From positions 735,263-799,262 of the forward strand of contig OY752148.1 of assembly GCA_963573315.1 (NCBI GenBank): a stretch of DNA of 64,000 bases, read 5' to 3'. The notes below the pieces were generated by a model. The model did no database searches. It saw nothing but the letters and a program-made list of their open reading frames with translations, and was not told the DNA's origin. This document shows, in pieces, positions 62,432 through 64,000 of the stretch. The DNA is from Entomortierella parvispora (lineage: Eukaryota > Mortierellomycota > Mortierellomycetes > Mortierellales > Mortierellaceae). The translations under genes were made by a program, and so were the position numbers. How positions within the stretch are numbered: position 1 is the first letter of the stretch; each line of letters begins with the position of its first letter.

Positions 62432-63859
62432 TCAGAGAGTCTCTTCTTCTGCCTGCGTCTTCCGCTGCAGCTGCTGCTGGATCAGCATTTGCTGCTGCTC
62501 CTCAAAGTACTCGGTCGACATCACAGAAAAGACCGAGCCTGCAGCGCCACACAACTTTTGATGACGATTCAGCGCATCATTCCTCATAAAGCCTGCTCCA
62601 CAGACCTCGCAGTTGTATGGCTTCTCGCCGGTGTGTAGCCGTACATGTCGTTCGCGGTCATGTCGTCGTGCAAATGCCAGCGGGCAGATCCCGCAGAGAA
62701 AAGGTCGGTCTGATGAATGAGTCTTCATGTGGGAGGTGAGATTGTAAGCCCTCGAAAAGACCTTGTCGCAGCCTGGCTCGGCACAGGCAAACGAGGTTGG
62801 TTTCACTTTCTTGGGTTTCTTGACCGTTGGAGGCCGGACTCGATTTCGGCGGCGTTTGGGGGACGAGACGGTCGATGGGATAGGAGAACTCGGTGTACTA
62901 GACGCCGTAGGAGACAGCGCTTCGGTGGTTGTAGACTGCTGAAAGTGCTCCAGCGACGGACTCGGGGACGGTTCTCTGGAAGTAAGGTTTGACGAAAGGC
63001 CCCAAGAGAGGAGAGACGACGGCGACTGCATTGCCGAGCAGTCCATTGAGGCCGCCATAGAGTCACTCATCGAAGACGGCGGGACAGAGAGCGTCAGTGA
63101 GGAGAGCATCATCAAGTCCATATCTTGGTTTGCAGCGGGGATGGTGTTCTCGATGGCTGGTCGATGTTGCGCTTGGAGCGTGGAGAGATATCGATCGAGC
63201 ACATCAATGTCCCGGTCCCTCTGCTGCCCAACCTGTTCGAGATTGTAGTAGGGCGTGGCCGGGACCAGGCCTTGCTGCTGCTGCTGCTGAGCTGGAATTT
63301 GTATTTGTGATTGCTGCGGTGGCGCGGCAGAATGGACTGGACCTGGGTACTGTGAAAGCTGATGGTGATGGGAGAGCAAAGGAAATTGCTGAGGCAATTG
63401 TTGCTGTGGTTGCTGGTAAAAGAAAGAGTCCAGCGATGACATGGACATGGTTCGTTGAAGGACCATAGGGTGGTTTGGTCGGAGGATCTGAAGGGGTGTC
63501 ATGGGTTTGTCCTCGCTGGATACTTGCTGGTGATGGGAGTAAAGTGGATGTTGGTATTGGTCCATTGACGGGAAATGCTGCTGGCGGTTGTGGCTGTGGC
63601 TTTGCCCAGGCGGACTAAAGATCTCGTATTCATCCATATAGTCGTCGTCGTCTTCCATAATATCCTCTGGAAGGCTGTACGGGGAAGGATTAGGCGACAT
63701 GAGGCTGGGGAGGTTCTGGAGATCGAGGCTGTCGACAAGAAGGTTACGAGGAATAGTGAAGTCAGGATACGGGGTAGTAGGTACTGATGCTGTAGAGCCA
63801 GGAAGGCGGATCGAGTAGTCTGAGTGCTGATAAGAGAGCGACGCGGCGGAGGGGAGCAT
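62432..63859 (-). CDS. Crz1-like C2H2 zinc-finger transcription factor
   Basis: A 475-residue frame runs from ATG 63859 to a stop at 62432. The preceding bases read TTGTTCTGCAG, a possible 3' splice site, so a 5' exon beyond the ATG cannot be excluded. The N-terminal 340 residues are disordered and Gln/Ser/Pro-rich with an acidic DDDDYMDEYE patch. A basic cluster (PKRRRNRVRPP, KKPKKVK) precedes three C2H2 fingers at residues about 355-440. They have linkers SSDRPF and TGEKPY and the Crz1-like sequences CDKVFSRAYNLTSHMKTH and FARRHDRERHVRLH. Crz1 factors enter the nucleus after calcineurin dephosphorylation. A PAIENT sequence near residue 240 resembles a calcineurin-docking motif, weakly. Confidence 0.8.
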   Translation of the reverse strand: MLPSAASLSYQHSDYSIRLPGSTASVPTTPYPDFTIPRNLLVDSLDLQNLPSLMSPNPSPYSLPEDIMEDDDDYMDEYEIFSPPGQSHSHNRQQHFPSMDQYQHPLYSHHQQVSSEDKPMTPLQILRPNHPMVLQRTMSMSSLDSFFYQQPQQQLPQQFPLLSHHHQLSQYPGPVHSAAPPQQSQIQIPAQQQQQQGLVPATPYYNLEQVGQQRDRDIDVLDRYLSTLQAQHRPAIENTIPAANQDMDLMMLSSLTLSVPPSSMSDSMAASMDCSAMQSPSSLLSWGLSSNLTSREPSPSPSLEHFQQSTTTEALSPTASSTPSSPIPSTVSSPKRRRNRVRPPTVKKPKKVKPTSFACAEPGCDKVFSRAYNLTSHMKTHSSDRPFLCGICPLAFARRHDRERHVRLHTGEKPYNCEVCGAGFMRNDALNRHQKLCGAAGSVFSVMSTEYFEEQQQMLIQQQLQRKTQAEEETL

Positions 63860-64000
63860 CTGCAGAACAAAGCAGGTTGGCGTGGGATTGATGGATTGGG
63901 TTTAGTGAGTACAGTTGGAATGGTCTTATTGCTCAAAGTTTGTATGGCGGAAATTGGTGGCAAGGGGTAAAGGGCGGCAAACGAGTAATGAACGAGTCGG
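63860..64000. other. Upstream flank of the Crz1-like gene
   Basis: Only 141 bases remain before the window edge. A splice acceptor-like CTGCAG (minus strand) directly precedes the ATG, so part of this may be an intron. Confidence 0.4.

Noticed and set aside
62036-62638. 200-codon + strand frame over the Crz1-like 3' end
   Set aside because: It overlaps the zinc-finger exon in antisense and has no recognisable content.

Overview
The window looks like the genome of a filamentous, early-diverging fungus, most likely Mucoromycota and close to Mortierella; that placement is an inference. The reasons are short GT-AG introns (mostly 56-140 nt), very glutamine- and serine-rich regulators, a complex I subunit gene, Byr4/Bfa1 and LIM-domain-binding (LDB) homologues, and Ty3/Gypsy elements with chromodomains. 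No bacterial-type feature is present.

Bases 1 to about 21,925 are a retrotransposon graveyard with some fresh insertions. A chromodomain-containing Ty3/Gypsy gag-pol runs off the left edge (2-4633). A second Gypsy lineage without a chromodomain follows (LTR about 5847-6250, gag 6260-7354, pol to 12078). Next comes a long LTR-like repeat, here called LTR-X (12176-13219), joined to a broken gag. A second LTR-X in inverted orientation (13531-19993) splits that gag. A complete 5376-bp chromovirus (13993-19368) is inserted into the inverted copy, with identical 237-bp LTRs and a 5-bp target duplication. Downstream are the rest of the broken gag, an inverted-repeat foldback element (21046-21439), and two LTR scraps that end at the host genes.

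The host part (21,926-64,000) holds twelve protein-coding genes. Eleven of the gene models were assembled by joining exons at GT-AG junctions with consistent phase; the exception is one intronless gene. In order they are: LDB/PtaB-like adaptor (-), a large SLFG-repeat coiled-coil protein (+), a second coiled-coil protein (-), Fcf2 rRNA-processing factor (-), an unrecognised giant multi-pass membrane protein (-), NDUFB9-like complex I subunit (-), Byr4/Bfa1-like mitotic-exit regulator (-), a double-hotdog acyl-CoA thioesterase (+), a GT49 glycosyltransferase (-), a Q-rich coiled-coil protein (-), a GATA-like zinc-finger protein (-), and a Crz1-like C2H2 factor (-). No tRNA, rRNA or CRISPR array was seen.

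The observations most worth a second look are these. LTR-X carries three apparent spliceosomal introns that are exactly missing, or partly missing, from other copies in the window. The complete chromovirus has a textbook -1 frameshift signal (slippery heptamer, 5-nt spacer, 10-bp stem) between gag and pol. The 1933-residue membrane protein and the SLFG-repeat protein match no family I recognise.
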